Source: Alphaproteobacteria bacterium (GTDB lineage: Bacteria > Pseudomonadota > Alphaproteobacteria > Sphingomonadales > Sphingomonadaceae). From it: a DNA stretch of 5,936 nucleotides. Location: NCBI GenBank assembly GCA_018828205.1, contig JAHJWA010000364.1, positions 1 to 5,936 of the forward strand, in the 5' to 3' direction. The notes beneath the pieces were generated by a model. It ran no database searches. It was not told the origin of the DNA and worked only from the letters and a program-made list of their open reading frames with translations. How positions within the stretch are numbered: the first letter of the stretch is position 1; each line of letters begins with the position of its first letter. Both the position numbers and the translations under genes were made by a program. Shown here one piece after another: positions 5,024 to 5,936 of this stretch.

Positions 5024-5936
5024 CTAGCCTGCCCTTGTCGGATTGTTCAGCCCGGCCCGCTGCGCACCACCCAACGCCGGGGCAGCATACCAATCCGGGA
5101 ACACTACATGCAGGTGGTCGCCTTCGTTCAGGATCGAGGCCTCGGGCTCCACCCGCTTAACCTGCGCCGCAAGCCAGCGCATCGTCTTGCCCGGAGGCGG
5201 AGTGAGATCCAGCGCGGACCCGTCGAGGTGGCGACTGTTCGCGGCTGGCTTGTAGCCCCGCCTGCGCATGTCCTCCTGATATTCCGCGCTGCGATAGCCC
5301 GAGGTGATGTTGACGCCCGGAATGGCCCTTTCCAGACTCCCCATCACATCACGCTGCGCCAGCGGCTTGCCCGGCCATTGCTCCGCAGCTTCGGACGCGG
5401 GCTTGTCGTCACCCCCGCGCGCCTCACCCGGCCAGCCAGCGGCGCTATCCGCTGCAGCCTCAGCGCCCTTTGCCGGCAGAGGATAATCGGGATCAGCCAG
5501 CACACCGCGAGCGGTCTTGCGCGCGTCCCGAATGACCTTGCCCACAGCCTTGCGCCGCGCGTTGTCAGGCATGGACCCATAGGCCTGCAAGCCAATCAGC
5601 GAGAGCAAGCCGTTATAGGTCAGCCGCCCTGAAATTTGGTGATAGCGGTCGTATTGCTCCGGCGTGTAATCGAACTTCTCGCCATCTTCCGAGAACTGCT
5701 TACCCGGTGCCGAGACGCCCTTTTCCACGCGCAGCAATTCGGCAATGACGGGATCGCTCTTTTCCCGAGACTGCCAGAAGGGCGAGAGGAAATCAGGGCC
5801 GAAGCTGTCATTCTCAATCACTTCCCCGAATATGTCCCGGCGTGGAAGCAGCCCGTCCGTCATACCCGGAACACGCGCCTGGACAGCATCGATCACGCCT
5901 TCGCGCTGGCGCGCTACGGGATCGATCGCACGAGCC
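5024..5936 (-). CDS. C-terminal part of a large phage polyvalent-type protein with M15-like peptidase domain, 5' end outside window
   Basis: The frame is open to the right edge and upstream codons (ARAIDPVARQREG) read naturally into it, so the GTG at 5896 is probably internal. Numbering from that Val, residues 1-90 (RVPGMTDGLLPRRDIFGEV, then SFGPDFLSPF, DPVIAELLR, and the helix around YTPEQYDRYHQISG) resemble, from memory, the C-terminal domain of very large phage polyvalent/virion proteins (LPD38-like). A low-complexity Ala/Gly/Glu linker spans about 142-178. Residues 180-270 look like an M15 D-Ala-D-Ala peptidase: TSGYRS (198-203), SRHLDGSALD (221-230, zinc ligands H223 and D230) and GDHLHV (259-264, third ligand H261 or H263). 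Such a domain would cut peptidoglycan peptides, perhaps as part of an injected or virion-borne protein. The M15-like call is fairly firm; the polyvalent assignment is moderate. Confidence 0.8.
   Translation of the reverse strand, partial: ARAIDPVARQREGVIDAVQARVPGMTDGLLPRRDIFGEVIENDSFGPDFLSPFWQSREKSDPVIAELLRVEKGVSAPGKQFSEDGEKFDYTPEQYDRYHQISGRLTYNGLLSLIGLQAYGSMPDNARRKAVGKVIRDARKTARGVLADPDYPLPAKGAEAAADSAAGWPGEARGGDDKPASEAAEQWPGKPLAQRDVMGSLERAIPGVNITSGYRSAEYQEDMRRRGYKPAANSRHLDGSALDLTPPPGKTMRWLAAQVKRVEPEASILNEGDHLHVVFPDWYAAPALGGAQRAGLNNPTRAG

Larger units (their letters stand above)
3635..5936. mobile_element. End of a prophage or related integrated element (partial)
   Basis: From the tRNA-Leu remnant rightward, every recognisable gene is of phage type and lies on the minus strand with overlapping or abutting ends: a polyvalent-type protein with an M15-like domain, a DUF5681 protein and four genes of 52-62 codons. 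The left side holds ordinary chromosomal genes. No integrase, terminase large subunit, portal or repressor is in the window, so phage type and completeness cannot be judged. The boundary is placed at the tRNA by inference from the usual use of tRNA 3' ends as attB. Confidence 0.6.

Noticed and set aside
1..5936. CRISPR array
   Set aside because: No regularly spaced repeats of 23-40 bases were seen; the only tandem repeat is the 9-base unit at 4038-4064.

Overview
The window is a GC-rich alphaproteobacterial stretch, most like a sphingomonad or Erythrobacter relative. The signs are a CYP153-type alkane-hydroxylase P450, an alphaproteobacterial-style PilZ protein, a DUF5681 phage-type protein and strong G/C bias at third codon positions. 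This placement is by inference; no marker gene is present. It divides into a chromosomal part (about 1-3634) and the end of a prophage or related integrated element (about 3635-5936), with a degenerate tRNA-Leu at the boundary.

Chromosomal part. The plus strand opens with the C-terminal part of an ABC-2/NatB-type exporter permease (1-777). A 113-base gap follows if the P450 starts at its second Met. That gap holds a TTGACA hexamer inside a short inverted repeat, a candidate promoter/operator. Next come a complete CYP153 P450 (891-2213) and an MsrB methionine sulfoxide reductase with a Tat-like, lipobox-bearing signal peptide (2270-2794). A tandem PilZ-domain protein (2859-3494) lies convergently on the minus strand. 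No ferredoxin or ferredoxin reductase for the P450 is in view.

Boundary. A minus-strand tRNA-Leu-like sequence (3635-3710, anticodon TAA) keeps its anticodon loop, long variable arm, T arm and CCA end. It lacks a proper D arm and the 5' half of the anticodon stem. This is the usual appearance of an attachment site left by tRNA-targeted integration, or of a decayed tRNA copy. About 200 non-coding bases on the element side (3711-3913) carry ATCCACAG direct repeats that resemble DnaA boxes, and inverted repeats.

Element part. Everything from 5936 down to 3914 reads on the minus strand as one tightly packed, overlapping gene string. First is the C-terminus of a large phage polyvalent-type protein ending in an M15-like metallopeptidase domain, then a DUF5681 protein, then four very small genes. 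Three of these small proteins begin with the same L-x-x-R-(I/V/L)-x-x-L-(E/D) module in identical register. The same module also ends the DUF5681 protein. The fourth is a short acidic protein whose start region is built of 9-base tandem repeats. The shared module in this cluster is the most unusual thing in the window.
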